DNA of 64,000 bases from contig URWA01000010.1 in the NCBI GenBank assembly GCA_900551445.1, positions 1 to 64,000 of the forward strand. Direction: 5' to 3'. The notes beneath the pieces were generated by a model. That model did not search any database. It was not told the DNA's origin and was given only the letters and a program-made list of their open reading frames with translations. Within the stretch, counting starts at the first letter, position 1. Each line of letters opens with the position of its first letter. A program made the translations under genes and the position numbers. Of this stretch, positions 47,499 through 56,667 are shown in pieces. Source of the DNA: an uncultured Bacteroides sp. (GTDB taxonomy: Bacteria > Bacteroidota > Bacteroidia > Bacteroidales > Bacteroidaceae).

Positions 47499-48929
47499 AT
47501 GGCATCCCCAAAAGACAACATGGAACAACTGGAGGAGCTGTTCAGGCAGGACGGCAGAGGGTGCCTGCTCATCGGGTACGAAACCGGCATGGACAAGCCC
47601 CATGCCGCGATTTCCTACCAACTTTATCCTGTCAATCCGGAACAAGACGGCATGACCTACCAGTTCCTCGGCCTGCTGCATGTCGGGGTGGAGACCGCCC
47701 GGATATCGGCCTTCGTCCCCGATACCCGCCTGGAGATCTACCGCTTCCCCCGCATGTCCGATGTCCCTTCCATATCCCGGGATATCCCCGTAAGGGAATA
47801 CATCACGGACAAACTGCTGCCCCATATCCGAAGATATGGCCTGGAACCGGTAGTAAGCGTCAATCTACGTGATGCGGTGTTCATGAGGTCCGCCCTGAAA
47901 CGGCCCATGGAACCGGGCGGACGGTTGCGGCTGACGGCCGCAGAAATCGACCGCCTGATGGATTTCCGCCTGCTGCAGGACGAGAAGGCACGGCTATATG
48001 GTTATGATCCCGCTTACAAGCTGCCCCTGCATATCGTGGAAACATCAAGGGGGATACTTGTTTTCAGTGACGGACCGGCGGGCCAGAAAGGGCTGGAGGA
48101 GTTCTACCAGCACCTGGCGGACAACTATTGGTGGATACATAGCGAACCGGGACCGGTCAAACAATATGACATGCATTCCGTTCCGGCAAGCCTGGCCCCG
48201 CTGATTGACGCCTCCTGCAGGAAAGATCCCGATACCGGGAGATACGTGTACGAGTTCACGGACTCCCCGGTACGAGCGGACCTGCCCGATGAAAGAAAAC
48301 TGGAGCCGGTCTTCTTTACCGACATGACACCCTCCGCTGAAGGATACCGTAACCTCACGGAGTTTTCCGGATGCGGGATGAACAGATGCAACGCGGATAT
48401 CTACCGACTGCTCTCCCTTACCCGCCACTTCGACCGGCAACTCATTCTTGACCCCGCTTTTTCCTACCGGCATCAGTTCCGGGAGTTCGTGGAACGCATG
48501 GACAGCTTTCTCCGGGGAAATCCCGGCGACGATGACATGGGAAAGATACTGGACGACATGCACGGCAAGGCGGGGCGCATCCTGAAAACGGATTTTGACG
48601 TAAGGGGGCACCGTACCCTGGAGCGGCTTCTGAATGACTGCAGCGTGCCGTTCCTCATCGGTGACCACGAGGCCGATGACACTTTGAGAAGGGCGCTGCT
48701 TGAAGGGAAATGGATTTACTTCCCCGGACTATCGGCAAAAATGCCCGGACTCCGTTACATCCATGCCGATAAGACCTGCGACCGGGTCATGGCTTATAAG
48801 AATCCCCCGGGGCTCAAGCCTGTATACCAGGTCAAGGACGGTAAGATCGTCCCTTATGAGGCGAAGGCAGTAAAAACGGATAAATCACGGGCAAAGAGAA
48901 ACAGTAAGAGGAACAATTTAAAGTTATAG
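47499..48929 (+). CDS. Element paralogue family, member 1 (unrecognised)
   Basis: 476 residues. Not a known family to me. Module A near 180-235 (ETSRGILVFSDGPAGQKGLE, FYQHLADNYW) and module B ending in DFDVRGHRTLERLLNDC (about 366) recur in the next genes. Between them is a region beginning TPSAEGYRN. It has an additional N-terminal 170 residues that the shorter members lack and a basic C-terminal tail. No signal peptide or membrane segment, so probably cytosolic. Four bases after the preceding gene. Confidence 0.7.
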   Translation: MASPKDNMEQLEELFRQDGRGCLLIGYETGMDKPHAAISYQLYPVNPEQDGMTYQFLGLLHVGVETARISAFVPDTRLEIYRFPRMSDVPSISRDIPVREYITDKLLPHIRRYGLEPVVSVNLRDAVFMRSALKRPMEPGGRLRLTAAEIDRLMDFRLLQDEKARLYGYDPAYKLPLHIVETSRGILVFSDGPAGQKGLEEFYQHLADNYWWIHSEPGPVKQYDMHSVPASLAPLIDASCRKDPDTGRYVYEFTDSPVRADLPDERKLEPVFFTDMTPSAEGYRNLTEFSGCGMNRCNADIYRLLSLTRHFDRQLILDPAFSYRHQFREFVERMDSFLRGNPGDDDMGKILDDMHGKAGRILKTDFDVRGHRTLERLLNDCSVPFLIGDHEADDTLRRALLEGKWIYFPGLSAKMPGLRYIHADKTCDRVMAYKNPPGLKPVYQVKDGKIVPYEAKAVKTDKSRAKRNSKRNNLKL

Positions 48930-48934
48930 ACATC

Positions 48935-49747
48935 ATGGAGCAGACCTACACAGCAATAGAGACCTGGGGCGGCTTCCTCGCCTTTACCGACACGGCAGAA
49001 GGCAGGGGAAAGCTGCGGCAGTTCCTGCAACAGACGGCCGACGCCTATTTCAATCCGGCATTCAATTCCGGAGCGTTACATGTCTACAGGGCCGAAGGGA
49101 AACTTGGTAACCGACCCTGGGTCAACCCGGGGAGGATGCGGCCGGACGAGTACCCTTATGGTCCGAAGCCCCATGGCAGCTGGATGGAACTCCTCTACAG
49201 CAATCAGATGAGACCCACTGCGGAGGACCTCCGCAGTTTCTGCCATAACGCGGGCTGTGAGATAAGCGTCCGCAACGTTAATATCACGGACACCCTGGAT
49301 GCCCTGGAGCGTTATGACCGCCAGGCGGAGGAGTTACAACGGATACCCGCAAAATCCGCCCGGGACAGGGAGGAATTACTGCAGACCCTCGAGACCAGGA
49401 GGCAGCTGCAGAAACTGATGGACTCCGCCTATGATGTCCGGGGATACCGGACGGCCGGGAGGATACTGGACGACCCGGCAGAGTGCGTTATCTTGGAAGG
49501 AGTCCCGCTCTACGGACCTCACAGGAGCGTACTGAAAGAGGGCCTTGGGTTGTACCTGCCGCACGAAAGCGGGAATAACCCCTCGCATGCCTACGCGTGG
49601 GTGGACCAAGCTACAGACCGGATCATCTTCGGCGGCAACCCGCCAGTGGACCGGAAAACCGTCAGGATCAGACCGGAGGTCGAGAAGAGACTGTACAGCC
49701 CGCCAGGAAAAACACGTAAAAGGACCGAGATACGTCCCAAAATGTAA
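48935..49747 (+). CDS. Element paralogue family, member 2
   Basis: 270 residues, the most compact member. Module A at 8-65 (ETWGGFLAFTDTAEGRGKLR, FLQQTADAYFNP, then GALHVYRAEG). Module B starts RPTAEDLRSFCHNAGCEISV and ends YDVRGYRTAGRILDDP (about 166). After it comes a strand-rich part with GLGLYLPHESGNN and FGGNPPVDRKTVRI and a basic tail KTRKRTEIRPKM, like the tail of the DUF3945 gene. Five bases after member 1. Confidence 0.7.
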   Translation: MEQTYTAIETWGGFLAFTDTAEGRGKLRQFLQQTADAYFNPAFNSGALHVYRAEGKLGNRPWVNPGRMRPDEYPYGPKPHGSWMELLYSNQMRPTAEDLRSFCHNAGCEISVRNVNITDTLDALERYDRQAEELQRIPAKSARDREELLQTLETRRQLQKLMDSAYDVRGYRTAGRILDDPAECVILEGVPLYGPHRSVLKEGLGLYLPHESGNNPSHAYAWVDQATDRIIFGGNPPVDRKTVRIRPEVEKRLYSPPGKTRKRTEIRPKM

Positions 49748-49759
49748 AATAAGAAACAG

Positions 49760-50719
49760 ATGACAATGGAAAAAAGCAACAGGACCGCACCCTTAAAAGT
49801 GGTGCTTCGAAAACACGGTTACCTGCTGTTCTCCGGCAGCAGGGCCGGCGAGGAGGCCCTCAAGAGATATCTCCAGCGTGCCGCTGACAGGTACTTCGAA
49901 CCGCATGCTCATGACGGGGCGTTGGAGATCTATGAGTACTCCGGGCGGCGCAGGGAGCTGATGCCCCATATCAACGGTGGCGGACATGGCATGTCCTGCC
50001 GGGAAGGAACGGGAAAGGCGGAATACATTCCACGGGAGGCCCTTCCCGCCGGGTTTGCCGAGAGCCTCGAGCCAAGGCTCTACCACGCGATGAACCCGAC
50101 AGCCGACGAATACCGGGGACTATTCTCTAAAGTGAGGGGATACACAGGCTTCGAACTCTCTTCCAGGGGAGAGAACGAGGATATATACCGCCTGCTATCG
50201 ATCAGGGAACGCGGCTACATGAATATCCATGACCGGCCGTTCACCTATTACAGGGAGCTACTTCCCCTGGCCGAACGGTTCGAAGAGGTGACGCAGGTGA
50301 AAGCTGCGGAGCTGTTTGACCCGCAGGCTTTCAGGGAGCTTTCATCCCAGATAAGGAAAAAGGCGGACGATATCCTTCGCCGGGACTTTGACGTAAGGGG
50401 ACACCGGTCGCTGGAGAAATACCTCGGCAATCCCGACACCGCCCTGCTTGTGGGAAACGTGAGGCTGGAGAACGAGCAGTTCAGGGTACTCTCCGAAGGC
50501 CACGCCCTGTACCTGCCGGAGAATGACCGCCCCGCCTCACGGCACCTGCTCTACTGCATGGCGGATTTTACACGGAACAAATTGCTGGTATCCGGTGAAC
50601 CGTTCCCTATCAGGACCTACCGGGTAAAGGACGGTATCCGTCATCCGGCAGGGCAGCGTGAGGAGGCATCAGAGAAAAGGAAAAGGGCCGGACGGAAACC
50701 TTCCGGCAGAAAATTATAA
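49760..50719 (+). CDS. Element paralogue family, member 3
   Basis: 319 residues. Module A at 15-60 (LRKHGYLLFSGSRAGEEALK, RYLQRAADRYFEP, GALEIYEYSG). Module B starts NPTADEYRGLFSKVRGYTGF and contains DFDVRGHRSLEKYLGNPDTA (about 211), then HALYLPENDRPASRHLLYCM and VSGEPFPIRTYRV. The order equals member 2, giving a clear template for the family. Lys/Arg-rich C-terminus suggests nucleic-acid contact (inference). Confidence 0.7.
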   Translation: MTMEKSNRTAPLKVVLRKHGYLLFSGSRAGEEALKRYLQRAADRYFEPHAHDGALEIYEYSGRRRELMPHINGGGHGMSCREGTGKAEYIPREALPAGFAESLEPRLYHAMNPTADEYRGLFSKVRGYTGFELSSRGENEDIYRLLSIRERGYMNIHDRPFTYYRELLPLAERFEEVTQVKAAELFDPQAFRELSSQIRKKADDILRRDFDVRGHRSLEKYLGNPDTALLVGNVRLENEQFRVLSEGHALYLPENDRPASRHLLYCMADFTRNKLLVSGEPFPIRTYRVKDGIRHPAGQREEASEKRKRAGRKPSGRKL

Positions 50720-50736
50720 ATTAAAACAGTACCACC

Positions 50737-51837
50737 ATGTATATTGGATTCATATTGAACGGCAGGAACGAGCTGGAATACTGCCGGATGCTGTCTTCTG
50801 ACGTAAATGACCTGGACCGCCGGTTCGGGGAGTTCTGTTTCAGTCAGGTCAGAGGACAGCTGAAAGGGGCCTACCTGCCCGAGGAAAGGATCTACTGCAT
50901 CGAGGCCGCCGGTGAAGATGGCAACCAGGTGGAATCCCTTGTGCGGAATATAATTGACAGAGGTGCATGGCCCTCCGACGACTACCAGAGGCTGCGGGAT
51001 ATCGGATTTGTCCATGAAACGGCCGACTCCTACAGGAGGACCGACAGCCGGGACTTTATTGTCGGCGAGCTTGAACGGACACTCCACAACGGGAGGGCGG
51101 GCAGGCTGCTGGAAGCCTACCACGACTTCCACCGGATCCGCGAGAAGGATACCGGCAACCGTGTGCTCACGGCTATACAGACCGGACAAGGCGTGCTGCT
51201 CTTCGATGACACAGGCCGGGGACTGGAGCGGGCAGAGAGCTATCTCCAGTATAATGCGGACAACTTCTTCAGTCCGATACACCGGAATACCGACAAACTG
51301 GGCGTCTATTATTTCAGTACGGACAACGCAAGGCTGGTGGAAAAGGCGCGGGAGTGCGGCAGGATGTTCACCTCTGATGACCGGTGCCGTTTCATCCCTG
51401 CCAAGGCGGAATTCCTCCGGTCGGACATCCTGCGGGGATGCAAGCCCGCCGTGGAGTGCGACATGTTCCCCGACCTCGCCCGATACCGGGAGATGCTGAA
51501 GACATTCAAGCTTAGGGAAAGTGAGCCCGCCTTCAACATCGGCATACTGGACAGGTTGTGCAGGACGGGAAATCTTGACGAGATGCCGGAAAACAGAAAC
51601 TTCAGGCATTTCTGCAGCTTTTCCTCCCTGCACTTGCAGATGAACCATTCCTTCCTCTCCTTACAGGCGGACACGCTGCTCGGGAGCTCCATGAGACAAG
51701 CCGTCAGCGATACGGCACGGCGCATCCTGCAGAACGAATACGACGTGCGGGGATATGAATTGCCCACCCCGGATACGAGGCGCAGACGGGAAAAGAAACC
51801 GGAAAAGACAGGTAAAAAAACTAAAATAGGAAGATAA
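50737..51837 (+). CDS. Element paralogue family, member 4
   Basis: 366 residues. An N-terminal about 145 residues (GFILNGRNELEYCRMLSSDV, DRRFGEFCFSQVRG) precede module A (QTGQGVLLFDDTGRGLERAE, SYLQYNADNFFSP, KLGVYYFSTD). The end keeps YDVRGYELPTPDTRRRR (about 336), a shortened module B with a strongly basic tail. Ends one base before the next gene. Confidence 0.7.
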   Translation: MYIGFILNGRNELEYCRMLSSDVNDLDRRFGEFCFSQVRGQLKGAYLPEERIYCIEAAGEDGNQVESLVRNIIDRGAWPSDDYQRLRDIGFVHETADSYRRTDSRDFIVGELERTLHNGRAGRLLEAYHDFHRIREKDTGNRVLTAIQTGQGVLLFDDTGRGLERAESYLQYNADNFFSPIHRNTDKLGVYYFSTDNARLVEKARECGRMFTSDDRCRFIPAKAEFLRSDILRGCKPAVECDMFPDLARYREMLKTFKLRESEPAFNIGILDRLCRTGNLDEMPENRNFRHFCSFSSLHLQMNHSFLSLQADTLLGSSMRQAVSDTARRILQNEYDVRGYELPTPDTRRRREKKPEKTGKKTKIGR

Positions 51838-51838
51838 T

Positions 51839-53050
51839 ATGGCCTCGTGGTTGGAAAAGCTGGGACTGCAAAGAACGCGTCCCCCAAAAGAAGAGCTGAA
51901 GGACTTCTGTCTGGAACTGTGTCCGGACAACCGGATAGCCTCCTTCATGATAACGGACCATACGCCCCGGAGCGGGAATCCCTTCATCCGGTTCGTCAAA
52001 GAAGCGGCCCGTAAAGCCGTACTTGAGGAAGCCAGGGGCGTCCCTGACAACCTGCTGCTCTTCTATGCCGGCATCCGGAAAGAGGAGCTGCCTCCTTCCA
52101 ACGGACTGCTGGAGAAGGAACCCAGGCAGGCATGGCGTTTTATCATCGAAAACGGCGGGATCACGGACGGCAACTCCGTCCCGCTGAGACGGGCCGCCTA
52201 TCTGGAGGCACACGGTGTGGAAACGGACCGCAGGAATCTGGAGGGGCTGGAACACTCGCCAGGCTACAAAGACTTCGTGGCACACGAGACCGCACGGGAG
52301 CGCATCCTTCAAGGAAAGAACGCCCGGTTCCTCGTGACCGCCGTAAAGACAGACCAGGGTGTCAGGGTGTTCAACAGGGGGCTGCACGGCCCGCGCCACC
52401 TACGCGAATACCTGCAGGAAATAGCCGACAATTTCTACTCATCCTGTGGAAAGAGACCGGGGACATTGTCCATATTCCGCATCGAGACCTCGTCAAAACG
52501 GCTGATGGAGATGTCCCGGCAACCCGGAAGATGTTTCCCCGCCTCCCAGCCCGGACTGGAAGTGTTCGGGAATTACCGTCCGGTAGCCTCCTTCGAGCTG
52601 TCACCCACGGCGGCCAACCTCGACAGGTTCATTACGGCCGGCTCCCTGGAACTTTCCAGACGCAATCTGGATATCATGACCCTGCAGGACATCGCAGAAA
52701 AAGGATACGCCCACCTGACGCTGGAGGAACCGTTCCGCTACAGGAGGGAGTTCGCCCCCGTGGAAAAAGAACTCGGAAGGCTATCCAGGGAAAAGGAGCT
52801 CCATCCGGACTTTCCTCTCGTGGAGAGGATGGCGGAACTCCGAGAGACTTCCAGGAAGATCGCCGCCGCCCTGTTAGTAAGGGAGGGAGTCCGAACAGGG
52901 ATGCCACGGTCAGAAACGAGGTATGCCGACAGGATATCACGCATGCTGGGGAGTCCGGCGGATACCCTCAGGGGATCCGATACCGGCAAAAAGAGAAAAC
53001 AACCTTCTTCCAAACGGAAACATGCCGCAGGAAGACAAGTAAAACTGTAA
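51839..53050 (+). CDS. Element paralogue family, member 5
   Basis: 403 residues. Module A near 162-220 (KTDQGVRVFNRGLHGPRHLR, EYLQEIADNFYSS, GTLSIFRIET). Module B starts SPTAANLDRFITAGSLELSR and has only a blurred end motif (LVREGVRTGMP near 345). An N-terminal about 150 residues (WLEKLGLQRTRPPKEELKDF) resemble member 4 in position but not closely in sequence. Basic tail. Translationally coupled to member 4 by a 1-bp gap. Confidence 0.65.
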   Translation: MASWLEKLGLQRTRPPKEELKDFCLELCPDNRIASFMITDHTPRSGNPFIRFVKEAARKAVLEEARGVPDNLLLFYAGIRKEELPPSNGLLEKEPRQAWRFIIENGGITDGNSVPLRRAAYLEAHGVETDRRNLEGLEHSPGYKDFVAHETARERILQGKNARFLVTAVKTDQGVRVFNRGLHGPRHLREYLQEIADNFYSSCGKRPGTLSIFRIETSSKRLMEMSRQPGRCFPASQPGLEVFGNYRPVASFELSPTAANLDRFITAGSLELSRRNLDIMTLQDIAEKGYAHLTLEEPFRYRREFAPVEKELGRLSREKELHPDFPLVERMAELRETSRKIAAALLVREGVRTGMPRSETRYADRISRMLGSPADTLRGSDTGKKRKQPSSKRKHAAGRQVKL

Positions 53051-53063
53051 ATTGTAAACATAT

Positions 53064-53948
53064 ATGGCAACCAACAAACCACTCACCCCGGAAGAGGCCG
53101 TCGACATGAGCCGCCGCGCTGTCGGCCGGCGGGCATTGATGCGAACACTGAGGGACATTTTCTCGTACCGTAACCCGCTACGGCAGTTCATGGACGCCTA
53201 CCGTTTCAACGTCATCCGCTGGAGCGCATCCAATCTCAGGGAACCGACACTCGGAAAACGCGTCAGGCTGTTCCTCGGCACCAGAAACCCGCTACGGATT
53301 CTCCGCGACAACTTCCGGCAGAACCGCGCGGACCTGACAGCGGACTGGGAAAGGGCGGTCATCGGCCGTATCAACCTCTCGCTGGAAGAGCTGGGGAGCA
53401 TCCCACTGCATTCCAGACCGCGTGACCTTGCCAAAAGGCTGGATCGTGTCGGAAGGATGATAAACCGGATGACCGGCTATGAGCATTGTCCCAGCCTGCT
53501 CACAGAGAAGCTGCTGCTCTCCACCTACAGGTATATATTCATGGCTCCCCATGACAGGCGGTTCAGTGCCCTCTGTCCGGACGGAATCTGCGGGATGCTG
53601 CGGCAGAACGGTGTGCCGCCGGAGAGCCTGTATTACCAGAATTACGAAAGCCTGCTGCAAGGAAGGGAGACGGTCATCTACGAGTTCGCCTCTGGCGGGA
53701 AAGGGCAACAATATCTGCGTCCTCTGGAACACGTGAGGCTGGATGCCGGCCCGGGAGGGTATGACATGCTTCCCGCCCGTCGGCCCGACGGCCCGAAGGA
53801 CCCTTCCGTTTCCCAAGGGGCGGAAGAGGCCGTACCGCTCTCCGAAAAGATGGAAAAAAACGGGAGGAATATCGCAAGGGAGAAGAGAACGGTCCAGAAC
53901 ACAAAAGTCAAAAATACAAAAGCCAAAAACAAAGGCATAAGAATGTAA
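53064..53948 (+). CDS. Hypothetical protein between the paralogue run and topB
   Basis: 294 residues, not recognised and without modules A or B. The N-terminus is rich in Arg and aromatic residues (LRDIFSYRNPLRQFMDAYRF). About 165-235 is the best-ordered part (YRYIFMAPHDRRFSALCPDG, ICGMLRQNGVPPESLYYQNY). The tail is a low-complexity Lys/Asn/Thr stretch. No signal peptide. Same operon (13-bp gap before, 30-bp after). Confidence 0.6.
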   Translation: MATNKPLTPEEAVDMSRRAVGRRALMRTLRDIFSYRNPLRQFMDAYRFNVIRWSASNLREPTLGKRVRLFLGTRNPLRILRDNFRQNRADLTADWERAVIGRINLSLEELGSIPLHSRPRDLAKRLDRVGRMINRMTGYEHCPSLLTEKLLLSTYRYIFMAPHDRRFSALCPDGICGMLRQNGVPPESLYYQNYESLLQGRETVIYEFASGGKGQQYLRPLEHVRLDAGPGGYDMLPARRPDGPKDPSVSQGAEEAVPLSEKMEKNGRNIAREKRTVQNTKVKNTKAKNKGIRM

Positions 53949-53978
53949 TTAATTATTTACCTGATAAAAACAAAAATT

Positions 53979-56051
53979 ATGAGAATCGTACTTACAGACA
54001 AGCCAGCCATGGCAAGGAGCATCGCCTCCGTACTGGGCGCCAACGAAAAGGCGGAAGGATATCTTTACGGTAACGGGTATGCCGTCACATGAACTTACGG
54101 CCACCTGCTGGCACAGGCACCGCCGTCCGCTTACGGGCCCGCCCGTGTGGAACGGCAGGCGCTTCCCCTTATTCCGGTCCCGTTCCGCCTCGTTGTCAGA
54201 CAAGTCAGGACGGAGGAAGGGTATGTCACCGACCCGCTAGCCACCCAGCAGCTGGGAGTGCTCCGCGGGTTGCTCGAAAACGCCGAGGGGGTGGTCATAG
54301 CCACGGACGCGGGACGCGAAGGAGAATTGGTCAGCCGGTATCTCCTGGACTACCTCGGTTACCGCAAACCGGCCCTGCGCCTGTGGATATCCTCCTTAAC
54401 GGAAAAGGCCATCCTGAATGGATTCAAAAATCTGAGAGAGGACGGTGACTTCGACAACCTCGCCCTGGCGGCGAGGGCACGCAGGGAAGCGGACTGGATA
54501 CTGGGCGTGAACGCGAGCATCGCCCTGGGGATAGTCGCCGGCATGAGCAACCACTCGCTCGGACGGGTGCAGACACCCACGCTGGCACTGGTCTGCCGCC
54601 GTTATCTTGAGAACAGGGATTTTGTGCCCGTGAACTGTTACCATCTGCAGACCGGAGTCTGCAAGGACGGGCAGAAAGTTCTTTTCACATGTCCTCTCCA
54701 GTATGAAAGAAAAGAGGATGCGGAAAAAGCCCGGTCCAGACTGGAGGGCGAAAGCCGCTGTACGGTCCTTGCCGTGAAAAAGAAAGAGAATATGGAGGAT
54801 CCGCCTCTGCCGCATGATCTGACCGGCCTGCAACAGGAGGCTAATACACGTCTAGGCATGGCAGCCGGACAGACCCTCGCCGTCGTCCAAAGGCTATACG
54901 AAAGAGGATACGTCTCATATCCGAGAACCGGATGCTGCCACATTCCGGAAGATATCTTCGAACAGGCGCCCACGCTCGTCGCCTCCCTTAAAGGACATCC
55001 CCGGTTCGGAAGGCACGCAGAAAGGCTGCTCGAAAAAGGACTGAACCCTCATGCGGTGGACGGGAACAGCGTAACGGAACACCATGCCCTTCTTATCACG
55101 GGAGAGGTGCCCGAAGGACTCTCCCCGGACGAGCAGAACATCTACTCCTTGATCGCCGGGAGGATGCTGGAAGCATTTTCCGAAGGATGTGTCAGGGAGA
55201 TCGTACGTGTCAGGGTCGATTACGGAGGAATGGAATTTGAGGCCGAAACCTCATGTGTGAAGTATCCGGGATGGCGGGACATTTATAACGGACCGGACAT
55301 GGCAGAAGAAGGCAAATCCCTGCCGCAGTTCCATCAGGGAGAGATACTGGCGGTATTGGAAACAGAAATACTGGAAGACTGTACAAAGCCGCAGTCTCCA
55401 TTCACGGAAGCCGAACTACTGGCCGCCATGGAAAACGCCGGCAGCACGGCGGACAGTGAAAACAAAAAGAAAAGAATGGAGAAGTGTGGACTCGGGACGC
55501 CGGGCACCCGTGCAGGAATCATCGACCTGCTGGTGGCCCGCCGATACGTAGAGCGTATCGGAAACCGTCTCATCCCGACGGAGAAGGGGCTTGAGATATA
55601 CGGCATCGTAGGAGACAAACTGATCGCCGATGCGGCTATGACGGCCGCCTGGGAAGAAGCGCTACGTGAAATCGAGGAAGGAAGACTTAGTGCCGGGAAG
55701 TTCATGAAAGGGATACATGAGTATGCACGGAAGATCGTATCCGAACTGCTCGCCCTGCAAGTCAGGAACCCGAGTGTGACAAAGTGTACCTGCCCGAAAT
55801 GTAGAACAGGAACAGTGACATTCTACGACAGGGTGGCCAAATGCGGAGATCCCGACTGCGCGTTCCATCTTCCGCGCATGTTCAACGGACGGACGATGAC
55901 AGACGAAGATATGACACGGCTGATGGCAGGGGAAGCTACCCCCTTCCTGAAATTCACCACCAAGGCGGGAAAACCCTATGAGGCGTCGCTCAGAATGGAT
56001 GAGAATTACAAGGTGGAGCTTACATTCAAGGACAGAAGACCTGAAGGATAG
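53979..56051 (+). CDS. topB: DNA topoisomerase III, in-frame TGA
   Basis: 690 residues from the ATG at 53979 if TGA at 54090-54092 is read. TOPRIM start MRIVLTDKPAMARSIASVLG and NGYAVT-TGA-TYGHLLAQAP; TopB proteins read GYAVTWTxGHL here, so the TGA is at an almost invariant Trp. Further family features are TDAGREGELVSRYLL, SLGRVQTPTLALVCRRYLEN and the active-site Tyr in YVSYPRTG, plus a C-terminal zinc-finger-like CTCPKCRTG with CGDPDC. Ends in TAG. Unlinks element DNA around transfer. An internal GTG at 54147 would lack the TOPRIM start. Confidence 0.85.
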
Positions 56052-56290
56052 CGGACTGACAGCATCCCGCATAGCTGTAACTTAGGTGGTAAACGTCGTT
56101 TTGGCAGGATTCGTTTCCGGTCAGTTTCCAGAAGAAAGGGGCGGGATTTCCCTTGAAGATCCTAGGTCCGGCCTATATGGTAGGAAATAAATAAGGGACA
56201 AGCCCGTCCATCATACCGAAGCGGAACAGGCTGCCAACAAAGGGTATAGCGGTTTACGGCAGCCTTTTGGGAAAAACGACCGGCCATTGG
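56052..56290. other. Intergenic after topB
   Basis: No gene or RNA recognised apart from the hairpin at 56228-56268. In particular I found no cloverleaf or TTCGA-type arm of a tRNA. Confidence 0.45.
56228..56268 (+). terminator. Terminator-like hairpin after topB
   Basis: AGGCTGCC (56228-56235) pairs with GGCAGCCT (56258-56265), followed by TTT. The loop is long (22 nt). Confidence 0.5.
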
Positions 56291-56314
56291 TGACAATACA
56301 TGACTATGCATGAC
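56291..56314 (+). promoter_or_regulatory. Three-fold 10-bp-spaced TGAC array (copy C)
   Basis: TGAC at 56291, 56301 and 56311, with the middle reading ATGACTATGCATGAC, nearly the same as copy B. A TATCTTG box follows 31 bp after the last unit and the HTH gene begins at 56377. Confidence 0.7.
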
Positions 56315-56376
56315 ACAAAAAAGAAATGATTTCATCTTCAGTATCTTGCATCTGAATTTATTAAAAACATTAAATT

Positions 56377-56664
56377 ATGGAAATAACGATTATGGAAACA
56401 AGTGCTTATCTGGAATTAAAACGACAGCTTAGCACACTGTCTGTACAAATGGAAGAATTCAATCGAAAAACTGCCCCGCCGTCTCCGGATAAATGGATTG
56501 ACGCGCAAGAGGTGTGTCAGGCTCTGGGTATCTCAAAGAGATGCCTTCAGGCACATCGGAACAGGGGATTGATTCCCTGCTCCCATATCGGTGGAAAATA
56601 TTTCTACCGTGAAGCGGACATACAGAAAATACTGGAAGAAGGTTTAATAAGAAACAGAAAATAA
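56377..56664 (+). CDS. Excisionase-like HTH protein 1
   Basis: 95 residues with an N-terminal helix and a MerR-type helix-turn-helix (KWIDAQEVCQALGISKRCLQ, then HRNRGLIPCSHIGGKYFYRE), the HTH_17 pattern of Bacteroidales excisionase/regulatory proteins. Lies just after array C, so it is both a possible target and a possible reader of the arrays. Followed three bases later by a second HTH gene. Confidence 0.8.
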   Translation: MEITIMETSAYLELKRQLSTLSVQMEEFNRKTAPPSPDKWIDAQEVCQALGISKRCLQAHRNRGLIPCSHIGGKYFYREADIQKILEEGLIRNRK

Positions 56665-56667
56665 CAG

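Noticed and set aside
36503..56051. Selenocysteine as the reading of the internal TGA codons
   Set aside because: Family residues at the clear sites are Trp, not Cys, and several unrelated proteins are involved; no SECIS-like hairpin directly after the codons was apparent.
54147..56051. TopB starting at the internal GTG
   Set aside because: It would lack the TOPRIM start; the upstream frame carries a perfect TopB N-terminus interrupted only by TGA.
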